The notes beneath the pieces were generated by a model. The model saw only the letters and a program-made list of their open reading frames with translations. It made no database searches and was not told the origin of the DNA. A DNA stretch of 64,000 nucleotides from Barrientosiimonas humi (GTDB taxonomy: Bacteria; Actinomycetota; Actinomycetes; Actinomycetales; Dermatophilaceae): positions 2,387,375 to 2,451,374 of the forward strand of contig NZ_VFOK01000001.1 of the NCBI RefSeq assembly GCF_006716095.1, written 5' to 3'. How positions within the stretch are numbered: the stretch's first letter is position 1; each line of letters starts with the position of its first letter. Positions 1 to 8,769 of this stretch are shown here, piece by piece. The translations under genes and the position numbers were made by a program.

Positions 1-2
1 CG

Positions 3-911
3 GGAAACAGTACCTACCTCGTCATCGGGCCTCTGATCCTGGCCGGGTCCTTGCAACTGCTAGGCACCTCCGCTCTTTCTCGAGACAAGAAGTACTCTCG
101 GCTCGCACTAGGAAATTTCGTGCAACAGTCTGGGATGAGCGCGGTGCACGTCGCTCTTGGGTTCACCGGGTCGCTGTGGGCACTCATCGCCGGATTCTTG
201 GTGCCGAGGCTGGTGTGGGCGAGACCTGCCCTTCAACTGCTACGCGCACCCCGAACTCAGATCTCCACCCCCTGGCGCCAGGCAGCTCCGGCAGGAGGAT
301 CCGCGCTTCTGAACAGCCTGGGCTCGCAGCTCCCAGTCCTGCTCGCCGGGACTTTCTACGGCCTGACTGGGTCGGGGTTCGTGGCACTTGCGCAACGAGT
401 ATTCGCAGCCCCTCTCCAGATTGTCGCCCAGAACATGGCCTCCGCGTCGGTTGCGGAGGTCAGCGAACTCGTCCGTCGAGACCAAACGTCCGCAGCCCGC
501 GGAATCATCTTGAGAACCGCACGCGGATTGGCACTCATCAGCATTCCGGCGGCCATCATTGCGGCAGTCTTGGCTCCCTTGTTGGCCGGCTCTGTCTTCG
601 GGTCGAGCTGGGAAGTCGTGGGGCAGCTTATCGCGGCGCTCACCTTCGGCACAGTGGCCCAGTTCTGCACCGCCCCCTTCGCACAGGTCCTGAACCTGAC
701 CGGCCACAGCCTCAAACTTCTCGGCTGGGACAGCCTGCGCATCCTGTCCGCCGTTGCCTCGCTGTGCATTCCCGGAATCCTCGGGGCGTCTCTTGTGCAG
801 ACAATGCTCTCCTACTCGCTTGCTCTATCGCTCGTGTACCTTGTCCTGTGCGCGCTCGTACTCAGGGCCGTCCAGGATCCTCAGACAACCCAAGAGGAGA
901 AAATCGCGTGA
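3..911 (+). CDS. Polysaccharide flippase (Wzx/MATE-like), 5'-truncated by window edge
   Basis: The frame is open from base 3, so this is the C-terminal part (about 302 residues) of a larger membrane protein. Long hydrophobic segments alternate with short basic loops, as in polysaccharide-synthesis flippases that move undecaprenyl-linked repeat units across the membrane. The stop overlaps the GTG of the following glycosyltransferase by 4 nt (GTGA), so the two are probably translationally coupled. The clear context (glycosyltransferase and Wzy-like polymerase follow) supports flippase over other transporters. Base composition is less GC-rich than the rest of the window, in line with a variable surface-glycan locus. 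The true start lies left of the window. Confidence 0.75.
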   Translation, partial: GNSTYLVIGPLILAGSLQLLGTSALSRDKKYSRLALGNFVQQSGMSAVHVALGFTGSLWALIAGFLVPRLVWARPALQLLRAPRTQISTPWRQAAPAGGSALLNSLGSQLPVLLAGTFYGLTGSGFVALAQRVFAAPLQIVAQNMASASVAEVSELVRRDQTSAARGIILRTARGLALISIPAAIIAAVLAPLLAGSVFGSSWEVVGQLIAALTFGTVAQFCTAPFAQVLNLTGHSLKLLGWDSLRILSAVASLCIPGILGASLVQTMLSYSLALSLVYLVLCALVLRAVQDPQTTQEEKIA

Positions 912-2032
912 AGGTTGCTCAGGTCACCACCGTGCATCCCGGGACCGAAAACAGAATCACGTACAAGCACGCGGTCGCGCTTGCCGAGGCTGGGCATGAC
1001 GTCCACCTCATTGCACCTCCTCCCCGGGCCGATGTCCCCGGAATAACCCATCACCTCATCCAGCCTTCGAAGTCACGCCTCGGGCGCGTGCCGACTGGAG
1101 CTACCCAGGTCATGAAAAAGCTCCGAGACATCGGACCAGATGTGGTGCACATCCATGACCCTGAACTCCTGCCCACCGCCTTGACCTTCACCCGGTCGCA
1201 CAAGGCAAAACTCGTGTATGACGCCCACGAAAACCTCGTCGCACAGATCGAGTCCAAGGCCTACCTGAGCCGCGCCGCCAAGCCGCTCGCCAGGCTTGCA
1301 GCGTCGACCCTGACAGCCGCGGCAGACCGCCTTGCGGACGCAATCGTCATCGCGGAGCCAGAACTCGCTCCACTGTTCCCGAAAAACCCCACCGTGGTTG
1401 CTGTCCAGAACTATCCGTGGGTCTCGAACCTCATGGGCGAGCCAGCGTCCACTCAGGTTGGTGACCGCCCGACGATCGGTTACGTGGGTGCCATCAGCTC
1501 CGACCGGGGTCTCGAGGCCATGGTCGAGGCCACACAGAGGTCGCGGCACAAGCCGCGCCTTCTGCTGGCTGGGAAGCTCCACCCGGAGAGCCTGCGCGAC
1601 AAGCTGAAGACTGAATCTGTCAGCTACGTCGGGCCCATCTCCCCCGCTGCCGTCCCAGACTTTATCGCTCAGTTCGACGTAGGGCTGTGTCTTCTTCTCC
1701 CTAAGCCGAACTATGTGGATGCCAAGTCGACGAAAATCTATGAGTACATGGCCGCCGCACGGCCGTTCGTCTACTCGAACTTCCCAAGGTGGGTCCGCGA
1801 GCACGGATCTGAATACGGAACCCCCGTGTCACCCGACGACATTGAATCCATCGTCGACGCGATCGACCAACTGCTCGACGACGGTGCAGGGCGGGAAAGG
1901 ATGGGAACGCGAGGGCGTCAGCGCGTCCGCGACGACTTCTCCTACGAGGCGCAGGCTGACGCGCTTACCCGACTTTATGACTCCCTCCTCGAGGGCCGGC
2001 CGCAGCAGAGACTGCAGGGCCAGAATTACTAG
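908..2032 (+). CDS. Glycosyltransferase family 4 protein
   Basis: This 374-residue cytoplasmic enzyme probably adds one sugar to a lipid-linked surface polysaccharide repeat. The N-terminal half is a Rossmann-like acceptor domain with a VHIHDPE stretch near residue 80. The C-terminal half carries the donor-site motif KIYEYMAAARP near residue 280, typical of GT-B family 4 enzymes. The GTG at 908 is preferred over longer in-frame starts because an AGGAG box lies just upstream and the start overlaps the flippase stop. The donor and acceptor sugars cannot be read from sequence. GC content is lower than the window average, as in its neighbours. Confidence 0.8.
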   Translation: MKVAQVTTVHPGTENRITYKHAVALAEAGHDVHLIAPPPRADVPGITHHLIQPSKSRLGRVPTGATQVMKKLRDIGPDVVHIHDPELLPTALTFTRSHKAKLVYDAHENLVAQIESKAYLSRAAKPLARLAASTLTAAADRLADAIVIAEPELAPLFPKNPTVVAVQNYPWVSNLMGEPASTQVGDRPTIGYVGAISSDRGLEAMVEATQRSRHKPRLLLAGKLHPESLRDKLKTESVSYVGPISPAAVPDFIAQFDVGLCLLLPKPNYVDAKSTKIYEYMAAARPFVYSNFPRWVREHGSEYGTPVSPDDIESIVDAIDQLLDDGAGRERMGTRGRQRVRDDFSYEAQADALTRLYDSLLEGRPQQRLQGQNY

Positions 2033-2111
2033 ACATATGCGCCCGTGCGATGGGTAGTTTGCGGACCTCGCGGATTGCAACTGCCATCACGCTAAACCGA
2101 GAGTACACGCC

Positions 2112-3494
2112 TTGAAGCCAGACACCGCTGAAATGCGAACCCAGGAAAAGGACAGCCCCGGCCGATCGGGGAGGCTGCGCTTTCTCAGCGCCCTGATCTG
2201 TCTCGCCCTCGCTTGGGTACTGCAAAAGGTGTACCGGGATATCGTCTACCCACAATTCAACTATCTTGGATACTCATACCAAGACCCCCAGCTCGCGCCC
2301 TACGCCCTTGCACTTGCAATCGTGTGCCTGTGCGCAATGCTTCTCCCCGTAAAGCTGCGGCGACCCTCGGACACCATCGTGTGGATTCTTTTTGTGGTTG
2401 CTGGGCTGCCTGCGATCCTCGTCCCGCACTACGGAGGCCCACTCGAGGCAAGCCAGGCCGCGATGCTCTCGGCCCAATCAGGCGCCGTGATGCTCGCTAT
2501 CACTGTGGCGGCGCGACGAAACCCCCTGAGCTTGACCTTGCCGCGCATCTCATTGCCCGTGGGCGTCTTCTGGACCGGGGTTGCAGTCTACAGCCTCGGT
2601 GTTTACACGCTCATCTTTGCGCAATTCGGAGTTCCGACCTCCGTCCCGAATCTGCTAGACGTCTACGACGTCCGAGGTGACTACCGCACCGCCCTCGAAG
2701 GCGCCGCCATTCTTAGCTATCTGATTCCCACTCAGGCTGGCGTGGTCAACCCGATCGTCATTGCTCGAGGCCTCCAACGAGGCAAGACGGCGCTCATTCT
2801 GTTGGGTCTCACCGGCCAAATCGTGATCTTTGCGGCCTCTGGGCTAAAGTCCGTTATCTTGTCCACCCCCGCACTCATCCTCTTCTACGCCATTCTGCGG
2901 AGGGACCGTTTTTCCTACGGTTGGCTAATCGCGCTGGGGACGTTCATCGGCGCGCTAGGCTCTATGGTCGCCGACCTAGCGCGGGGCACGGCCACGTGGA
3001 CCTCGATCTCTGTGCGACGTTTTCTGCTCACTCCCGGGCTACTGGCAGCGGCTTACGTCTACGTGTTCGACGAGGCGGAGAAGGGCTACTGGGCCTACTC
3101 ATTTCTTTCGTCCTTCAGGACTTATCCCTACACGGAATCGCCTCCGTTCATGGTAGGTCGGATCTACTTTGGTCGGGAGGGCATGAACTCCAACGCCAGC
3201 CTGTTCGCAGACGGATTCGCTAACCTGGGGTTTCTTGGCATGGCCATCGAAGGTGGAGCCTTGATCGTGCTGCTGTGGCTGGTCAACGCCAGCACGCAGG
3301 GCTTACCCAATGCGCTGGCAACGCTGACTTTTGTCGTCCCGGCCATCGCGCTGGCGAACTCCAGTGTCTTCACGACAGCCCTTACTCATGGACTCATCGC
3401 AGGCATCCTGCTGTCCATGCTGATGGCAAGAGAAGATCGGGGCCGTGAGCGTGATGACGCTAGGGGTGCGGCACCCCCACTCCTGACCCGCTAG
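2112..3494 (+). CDS. O-antigen-polymerase-like (Wzy-type) membrane protein
   Basis: This is a 460-residue protein with about ten to twelve predicted membrane segments and a long hydrophilic loop around residues 310-360, the architecture of Wzy-type polymerases that join lipid-linked repeat units outside the membrane. Such polymerases share little sequence, so the call rests on topology and on following a flippase and a glycosyltransferase. The start is uncertain: TTG at 2112 gives the longest frame, ATG at 2133 is an alternative, and neither has a strong ribosome binding site. It is the last plus-strand gene before a convergent sugar dehydrogenase. Confidence 0.6.
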   Translation: MKPDTAEMRTQEKDSPGRSGRLRFLSALICLALAWVLQKVYRDIVYPQFNYLGYSYQDPQLAPYALALAIVCLCAMLLPVKLRRPSDTIVWILFVVAGLPAILVPHYGGPLEASQAAMLSAQSGAVMLAITVAARRNPLSLTLPRISLPVGVFWTGVAVYSLGVYTLIFAQFGVPTSVPNLLDVYDVRGDYRTALEGAAILSYLIPTQAGVVNPIVIARGLQRGKTALILLGLTGQIVIFAASGLKSVILSTPALILFYAILRRDRFSYGWLIALGTFIGALGSMVADLARGTATWTSISVRRFLLTPGLLAAAYVYVFDEAEKGYWAYSFLSSFRTYPYTESPPFMVGRIYFGREGMNSNASLFADGFANLGFLGMAIEGGALIVLLWLVNASTQGLPNALATLTFVVPAIALANSSVFTTALTHGLIAGILLSMLMAREDRGRERDDARGAAPPLLTR

Positions 3495-3667
3495 CGCGTG
3501 GCTCGGCGGTCGACGATGCGGCTCAGCAAGCCGGTCGGTTGGCGAGTCGGCAGAGGGCGGGCACCCCTCCGGAGTGGCCGATAACACGCACCACAACTGG
3601 GCAACAGTGCCGGGCTCATCGGCGAGTGCGGCCCTGCCGTCCGTGACCGTGGGACCGCTTTATACCG

Positions 3668-4930
3668 CTACAGGCGGACAACCTTGTCGCCGGGGTTCAG
3701 CACGCCGCGGGTGTCGAGCACGGCCGGCGCCTCGGCGACGACGCGGTCCAGGTCGATCGTGGAGTGCTGCTGCAGCAGGACGACGAGGTCGGCCTCGCTC
3801 GCGGACTTCTCGACATCGGTCGCCGAGGTCATGGTCACTCCCCCGGCCTCCCAGGTCGGCACGTAGGGGTCGAAGTAGCTCACGTCGACGCCCCACGACA
3901 GCAGCTTCTCGGCGAGCGGCTCCGCCGGGGTCTCTCGCATGTCGGCGATGTTCGGCTTGTAGGTGACGCCGACCAGCAGGACCTTGGCGCCCTTGGCCGC
4001 CTTGCCCTGGTCGTTGAGCTGTCGCCACACCCGCTCGGCCACGTAGGTCGGGGCCGCGAGGTTGACCTCCTCGGCCAGCTCGACCATGCGGAAGGCGTAC
4101 CCGAGCTTGGCCTTCACCCGGTGCGACAGGTAGGACGGGTCGACCGGGATGCAGTGACCCCCGACCCCAGGGCCGGGCCGGAAGGGCATGAACCCGAAGG
4201 GCTTGGTCGAGGCTGCGTCGATCGAGTCCCACAGGTCGATGTCCAGCTCCTCGCAGAACCGGACCATCTCGTTGACCAGGGCGATGTTGACGTGGCGGAA
4301 GGTGTTCTCGAGCAGCTTGGCCATCTCGGCCTCTTTGGCGCCCTTGACCTCAACCACCGTGTCGATGAACTGCTCGTAGAACTCCACGGCCCGCCTGGTC
4401 GACTCAGGCGTGAGACCGCCCACGACCTTCGGGGTGTTCCTGATCCCGTAGGTCGGGTTCCCCGGGTCGACCCGCTCCGGCGAGAAGGCGATCCACACGT
4501 TCTCGTCCAGCGTCAGGCGGTCACCGAGCACCAGCGGCGCGAAGACCTCTTCGGTCGTGCCCGGGTAGGTCGTGGACTCCAGGATGACGGTCGTGCCCTC
4601 GGAGAGGTGCTCACCGAGCGTGCGCGCGGCGGCCTGGACGGCCGACAGGTCGGGGCCGCCCTCCTCGGCGAGCGGCGTCGGGACGCAGACCACCACCACG
4701 TCGGCCGTGGCCAGGTCGCCGGCGTCGCTGGTCGCGCGGTAGCCGGCGGCGAGCGCCGCGGCCAGCTCGTCGTCGCTCACGTCGTCGATGTGCGACTTGC
4801 CCGAGTTCAGCTGGTCGACCAGTCCGGGGTGGATGTCGAAACCGACGACCGTGATCCCGACCTCAGCGGCGCGGGTCGCGAGCGGCAGGCCGACGTAACC
4901 CTGGCCGATGATGGCAGCGGTGATGCTCAC
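3668..4930 (-). CDS. UDP-sugar (UDP-ManNAc/UDP-GlcNAc type) 6-dehydrogenase
   Basis: This NAD-dependent four-electron dehydrogenase oxidises C6 of a UDP-hexose to a uronate for surface-polysaccharide synthesis. The N-terminal NAD fold shows GQGYVGLP at residues 10-17, and the catalytic cysteine is Cys260 in GGHCIPVDP. The central helix around residues 200-215 and the C-terminal UDP-binding domain are intact. At 420 residues it matches the WbpA/TviB/UDP-ManNAc dehydrogenase branch better than plain UDP-glucose dehydrogenase, but substrate is inferred. GTG start with a GAGAGGA box about 8 nt upstream. It converges on the polysaccharide genes to its left and lies 34 nt from icd. Confidence 0.85.
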   Translation of the reverse strand: MSITAAIIGQGYVGLPLATRAAEVGITVVGFDIHPGLVDQLNSGKSHIDDVSDDELAAALAAGYRATSDAGDLATADVVVVCVPTPLAEEGGPDLSAVQAAARTLGEHLSEGTTVILESTTYPGTTEEVFAPLVLGDRLTLDENVWIAFSPERVDPGNPTYGIRNTPKVVGGLTPESTRRAVEFYEQFIDTVVEVKGAKEAEMAKLLENTFRHVNIALVNEMVRFCEELDIDLWDSIDAASTKPFGFMPFRPGPGVGGHCIPVDPSYLSHRVKAKLGYAFRMVELAEEVNLAAPTYVAERVWRQLNDQGKAAKGAKVLLVGVTYKPNIADMRETPAEPLAEKLLSWGVDVSYFDPYVPTWEAGGVTMTSATDVEKSASEADLVVLLQQHSTIDLDRVVAEAPAVLDTRGVLNPGDKVVRL

Positions 4931-4964
4931 AGATTCGAGTCCTCTCAGTGCCCGGTCGCCGGCC

Positions 4965-6182
4965 TCAGCCCATCGCCTTCTGCAGGTTCTCGTCGATCGC
5001 AGCCAGGAACTCCTCGGTGGTGAGGAACTCCTGCTCCGGCGAGATCAGCAGCGCCAGGTCCTTGGTCATCTTGCCGGACTCGACGGTCTCGATGCAGACG
5101 CGCTCCAGGGTCTCGGCGAACTGGGTGACCTCGGGGGTGCCGTCGAGCTTGCCGCGGTGCGCGAGGCCGCGCGTCCAGGCGAAGATCGAGGCGATCGGGT
5201 TGGTCGAGGTGGCCTTGCCCTGCTGGTGCTGGCGGTAGTGGCGGGTGACCGTGCCGTGCGCCGCCTCGGCCTCGACGGTCTTGCCGTCGGGGCTCATCAG
5301 CACCGAGGTCATCAGGCCGAGCGAGCCGAAGCCCTGCGCGACGACGTCGGACTGCACGTCGCCGTCGTAGTTCTTGCACGCCCAGACGTAGCCGCCCTCC
5401 CACTTCATCGCGGCGGCGACCATGTCGTCGATCAGCCGGTGCTCGTAGGTGATGCCGACGGCGTCGAACTTGTCCTTGAACTCGGTGTCGAAGACGTGCT
5501 GGAAGATGTCCTTGAACTGCCCGTCGTACGCCTTGAGGATCGTGTTCTTCGTCGACAGGTAGACGGGGTACTTGCGCTGCAGGCCGTAGTTGAACGACGC
5601 CCGCGCGAAGTCGCGGATCGAGTCGTCGAAGTTGTACATGCCCATCGCGACGCCGCCGTCGTCGCCGAACTCGGCGATCTCGTACGTCTGCACCTCGCCA
5701 CCGTCAGCCGGCGCGTACGAGATCGTGACCGTGCCGGCGCCCGGCACCTTGAAGTTCTGCGACTTGTACTGGTCGCCGTGCGCGTGACGGCCGATGACGA
5801 TCGGCTGCTTCCAGCCCGGCACCAGCCGCGGCACGTTGCCGATGATGATCGGCTCGCGGAAGATCACGCCGCCGAGGATGTTGCGGATCGTCCCGTTCGG
5901 GCTCTTCCACATCTCCTTCAGGCCGAACTCCTCGACCCGCGCCTCGTCGGGGGTGATGGTGGCGCACTTGACGCCGACGCCGTACTCCTTGATGGCCTTG
6001 GCCGCGTCCACGGTCACCTGGTCGTCGGTGGCGTCGCGGTTCTCGATCCCGAGGTCGTAGTACTTCAGGTCGACGTCGACGTAGGGGTGGATGAGCCGGT
6101 CCTTGATGAACGCCCAGATGATGCGCGTCATCTCGTCACCGTCGAGCTCGACGATGGGGTTCTTGACCGTGATCTTCTGCAT
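4965..6182 (-). CDS. icd: NADP-dependent isocitrate dehydrogenase
   Basis: This 405-residue TCA-cycle enzyme makes 2-oxoglutarate, CO2 and NADPH from isocitrate. It belongs to the homodimeric type shared with eukaryotes: the start region reads [17 protein letters not shown], the substrate-binding SPNGTIRN motif is near residue 95, and conserved YDGDVQSD and [10 protein letters not shown] stretches follow. The ATG at 6182 is chosen over an upstream in-frame ATG at 6233 because it begins the conserved sequence and has an AGGAG box about 10 nt ahead. It is transcribed away from tetR. Confidence 0.97.
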   Translation of the reverse strand: MQKITVKNPIVELDGDEMTRIIWAFIKDRLIHPYVDVDLKYYDLGIENRDATDDQVTVDAAKAIKEYGVGVKCATITPDEARVEEFGLKEMWKSPNGTIRNILGGVIFREPIIIGNVPRLVPGWKQPIVIGRHAHGDQYKSQNFKVPGAGTVTISYAPADGGEVQTYEIAEFGDDGGVAMGMYNFDDSIRDFARASFNYGLQRKYPVYLSTKNTILKAYDGQFKDIFQHVFDTEFKDKFDAVGITYEHRLIDDMVAAAMKWEGGYVWACKNYDGDVQSDVVAQGFGSLGLMTSVLMSPDGKTVEAEAAHGTVTRHYRQHQQGKATSTNPIASIFAWTRGLAHRGKLDGTPEVTQFAETLERVCIETVESGKMTKDLALLISPEQEFLTTEEFLAAIDENLQKAMG

Positions 6183-6251
6183 GGACGAAGGGCTCCTAGA
6201 AAGCGGGGTGACGCTCGGGCACCGGCCGAACACGCCGGCAGCGCGGTCGCT

Positions 6252-6257
6252 AGCCTA
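6252..6257 (-). promoter_or_regulatory. icd: Probable -10 box for icd
   Basis: On the minus strand this reads TAGGCT and would give a leader of roughly 60 nt before the icd ATG, which has its own ribosome binding site. The 264-bp divergent gap to tetR holds no other recognisable element apart from a possible plus-strand TAGTCT at 6338-6343 for tetR. Confidence 0.4.
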
Positions 6258-6446
6258 TCGCCCGCCCTGGCGCCGATTTCCGGCGGGCGGCGTGCTGACA
6301 AGTGCTGCGCAAGTCACACCGCCCCCACCTTCGCGCGTAGTCTTGAGGGTGCACAGGCCCGCACGAAAATCACGGATGGAGACGACTCGGGTGCGATCGG
6401 GACGAGCGGACAGCGCCTTCGAGCAGCTGAGCGCAGGGCCTGCGCG

Positions 6447-7151
6447 ATGACCAGGCGCAACGAGGTCCCCAGGACCAGGGTCCAGCGACGCCACCTCGCG
6501 ACGGTCGAGGAGGTCAAGGAGATCGCGCGCGAGCGGCTGGTGCGCGAGGGCGCGGCCACGCTGTCGCTGCGGGCGATCGCGCGCGACATGGGCGTCGTCC
6601 CGTCCGCGCTCTACCGCTACTTCCCCAGCCACGCCCACCTGCTCGAGGCGCTCGCCGACGACGCGGCCACCTCGATGCTGGAGCACGTGCGCATGGCCGG
6701 CGCGGTCGTGCCGAGCACCGACCACCGCGGCCGGTGGGTCGCCCAGCTGCGGGCGTACCGCACCTGGGTGATGAGCCACGTGCCCGGCTACACCCTCAAC
6801 TTCGGCCCCGCGCCCGAGCGGCACACCGAGCACCCGCCGGACGACGTGGTGCGGCGCATCGTGGGCCAGCTGGCCCGCACGCTGCAGGACGCCAACGACG
6901 ACGGCACGCTGGACCTGCTCAACCACCCGATCGGCGAGGCCATCGCGGTGCAGGTCGAGATCCCGGGCATGCTCGACGTCGAGGTCGACCCCAAGGTGTT
7001 CAGCATCGCGCTGGCCGCCTGGACCGCGATCCACGGCAGCGTCGCGCTGGAGGCCACCGGCCGCCTGCCGCTGTCCGACAAGGCCGCCGACGACTACTTC
7101 GAGGCGCAGCTAGCGGGACTGACCCTCGCCATCGGCTTCGACCACCAGTGA
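6447..7151 (+). CDS. TetR/AcrR-family transcriptional regulator
   Basis: This 234-residue DNA-binding protein has the TetR helix-turn-helix at residues 20-65, including SLRAIARDMGVVPSALYRYF, followed by a ligand-binding helical domain with a C-terminal half resembling WHG-type TetR proteins. ATG at 6447 is chosen because the helix-turn-helix starts shortly after it; the longer open frame upstream is antisense to icd and is not coding. Its target and ligand are unknown. Its last 42 nt overlap the 3' end of the convergent gene at 7110-7736. Confidence 0.85.
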   Translation: MTRRNEVPRTRVQRRHLATVEEVKEIARERLVREGAATLSLRAIARDMGVVPSALYRYFPSHAHLLEALADDAATSMLEHVRMAGAVVPSTDHRGRWVAQLRAYRTWVMSHVPGYTLNFGPAPERHTEHPPDDVVRRIVGQLARTLQDANDDGTLDLLNHPIGEAIAVQVEIPGMLDVEVDPKVFSIALAAWTAIHGSVALEATGRLPLSDKAADDYFEAQLAGLTLAIGFDHQ

Positions 7152-7736
7152 CAGCCGCTGCGGCGACTCGTCCTCGTCCAGCCCGTCGCTGAACTCGCCG
7201 GCCCGGTTGCCCCCGGGGAAGCGCAGCGCCGCCTGCACGAGGGTGTACGCCATCGGCAGCACCTCCAGCAGGTCGGCCGACCACTGGTCGCCGTAGAACT
7301 CCACCGCCCAGGCCACCGCGTCGGGGTCGTAGCCCCCGACCAGCAGCACCTCGCGCACCGACGTCCCCTGGAAGCGGGCGCGGGTGCCCGCGGGGGCGTC
7401 GCTCATCAGCACGTGCAGCCCCACCCCGTCGACCACCGAGCTGACCGGGATCCCGTCGTCGTGGTGCGGGCCGGCGTCGCGCGCCTGGAAGCGCAGCTCG
7501 AGCCGGGTGCCCGCCGTGTCGTCGCGGATCGCGCGCCAGCCGGAGGCGTTGACCGCCCGGCCGAGGGCGTGCGCGACCGCGGAGATGCGCATGCGCGTGC
7601 TGTCACGCTCCATGCTGTCCAGATCGTGCAGCACGCGGTAGGCCACCTCGGCGAACGCCCGCGGATCGACGCGGCGCTCGTCGGACTGCGGCAGGCTGGC
7701 CGCGTGGCTCCGGAACTCTCGGTGGAGTCCGCTCAT
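7110..7736 (-). CDS. Hypothetical protein, 208 aa
   Basis: I do not recognise a family. The protein is soluble, acidic at the C-terminus, and mixes helical and beta segments, with no signal peptide or membrane segment. ATG at 7736 has a GGAGG box 8 nt upstream, which supports it over an earlier in-frame ATG at 7838. The end overlaps the convergent tetR tail by 42 nt. It is separated by about 90 nt from the deacetylase operon on the same strand and probably has its own promoter. Confidence 0.7.
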   Translation of the reverse strand: MSGLHREFRSHAASLPQSDERRVDPRAFAEVAYRVLHDLDSMERDSTRMRISAVAHALGRAVNASGWRAIRDDTAGTRLELRFQARDAGPHHDDGIPVSSVVDGVGLHVLMSDAPAGTRARFQGTSVREVLLVGGYDPDAVAWAVEFYGDQWSADLLEVLPMAYTLVQAALRFPGGNRAGEFSDGLDEDESPQRLSLVVEADGEGQSR

Positions 7737-7824
7737 CGGTGATCCCTCCCCTGACAAACCTTCCACATTCAACAGGTTCGACGGGCGGACCGCACGTCGG
7801 TCGCGGATTCCCCCAGAAACAGCC

Positions 7825-8574
7825 TCAAGCCGGAACAACCTGCACCCACGACTGCTGGTTGACCGTGCTGGGCCCCCAGGCGATGTCGACCACGCCCAGC
7901 GCGAAGCCCCGCCGCCGCAGCTCGGTGATGGTCCGGCCGAGGTAGGACAGCTGGCCCGTGCCGCACCGCACGACGTCGTTGCCGTCGTGCAGCAGGATCA
8001 GCGCCTGGTCGACCGCGTTGCCGACGACGTACTTCTGTACGCCCGCCGCACCCGGGCACTCGAAGTCGCCCGGCAGCGGGTTGGTCCAGTGCCACAGCAC
8101 CCCGCCCCACATGCCCTGCTCGCGGATGACCGCGTTGCCGTCGGCCGTCTCCTCGCCGAACGGGTAGCGGAACAGCACCGGGCGGGTGCCGGTGATCTGC
8201 TCGATGACGTCGTTGGTGCGCACGATCTCGGTGCGCGCCTGCTCGGCGGTGAGCGTCGCGAACTGCGGGTGGCTCCAGGAGTGGTTGCCGATGACGTGGC
8301 CGTCGGCGGCGATCGCGCGCACCAGGTCGGGCCGGGCCGCGGCGTGCTCGCCCTGCAGGAAGAACGTCGCCTTCGCGCGGTAGCTGCGCAGCGTCGACAG
8401 CACCGTCGGCGTGAGCTCGGCGGAGGGGCCGTCGTCGAAGGTCAGCGCGACCAGACCGGCCGAGCCGGCCCGGGTGGCGGTGGCCCAGGCCGGGGCCGCC
8501 GCGGCCGGGCGCTGGCCCGCGAGCACCGCGACGGGCGCGGCCGCAGCCGCGCCGAGGAACGTGCGGCGCTTCAT
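7825..8574 (-). CDS. Secreted polysaccharide deacetylase (NodB/CE4 fold)
   Basis: This 249-residue metal-dependent deacetylase likely removes N-acetyl groups from an extracellular GlcNAc-type polymer. The N-terminus is a Tat-like signal (MKRRTFLGAAAAAP) with an alanine-rich cleavage region near residue 26. CE4 motifs follow in order: TFDDGPS (catalytic Asp and metal Asp), HSWSH (metal His pair), RYPFG, and ILLHD near the C-terminus. The ATG overlaps the stop of the small upstream membrane gene by 4 nt (ATGA), so it is the third gene of a GT2, small membrane protein, deacetylase operon. Peptidoglycan or chitooligosaccharide are alternative substrates. Confidence 0.88.
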   Translation of the reverse strand: MKRRTFLGAAAAAPVAVLAGQRPAAAAPAWATATRAGSAGLVALTFDDGPSAELTPTVLSTLRSYRAKATFFLQGEHAAARPDLVRAIAADGHVIGNHSWSHPQFATLTAEQARTEIVRTNDVIEQITGTRPVLFRYPFGEETADGNAVIREQGMWGGVLWHWTNPLPGDFECPGAAGVQKYVVGNAVDQALILLHDGNDVVRCGTGQLSYLGRTITELRRRGFALGVVDIAWGPSTVNQQSWVQVVPA

Positions 8575-8744
8575 CCGCGTCGGGTCGACCGCGCGCCCCG
8601 CAGCACGAGTCGGTAGAGCACGAACAGGGTGAACATGATCGTGATCGCCAGGAGCACGGTGTGCATGGCGCCGACGACGGTGCCCACGCCGGCCAGCGAG
8701 ATGTAACCCGTGTTGACCAGCGGCCCGTTGCCGTTGTCGTACAT
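8571..8744 (-). CDS. 57-aa single-span membrane protein between GT2 and deacetylase
   Basis: A short gene encodes 57 residues. The hydrophilic N-terminus (MYDNGNGPLVNTG) is followed by one long hydrophobic stretch, about residues 16-46, and a basic tail (LRGARSTRRG). The stop overlaps the deacetylase ATG by 4 nt, and the start lies 25 nt after the GT2 stop with an A/G-rich GGAAAG/AAGAAGG region upstream, so it fits tightly into the operon. By position it may be an accessory subunit of the glycan synthase, as IcaD and PgaD are. No sequence similarity to those was established; the role is inferred from context and size. Confidence 0.6.
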   Translation of the reverse strand: MYDNGNGPLVNTGYISLAGVGTVVGAMHTVLLAITIMFTLFVLYRLVLRGARSTRRG

Positions 8745-8769
8745 GACCTTCTTCTTTCCGTCGGTGGGA

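Noticed and set aside
4931-4964. tRNA-like GATTCGAGTCCTC T-arm sequence
   Set aside because: No matching acceptor or anticodon stems surround it and the gap is only 34 bp. No other tRNA-like sequence was found in the window.
6183-6233. Longer N-terminus for isocitrate dehydrogenase
   Set aside because: The extra 17 residues do not belong to the family, and a good ribosome binding site precedes the ATG at 6182.
7825-8574. Peptidoglycan deacetylase acting on its own
   Set aside because: The 4-nt overlap with a small membrane-protein gene, itself 25 nt after a processive GT2, argues for a role with the glycan synthase, though the alternative cannot be excluded.
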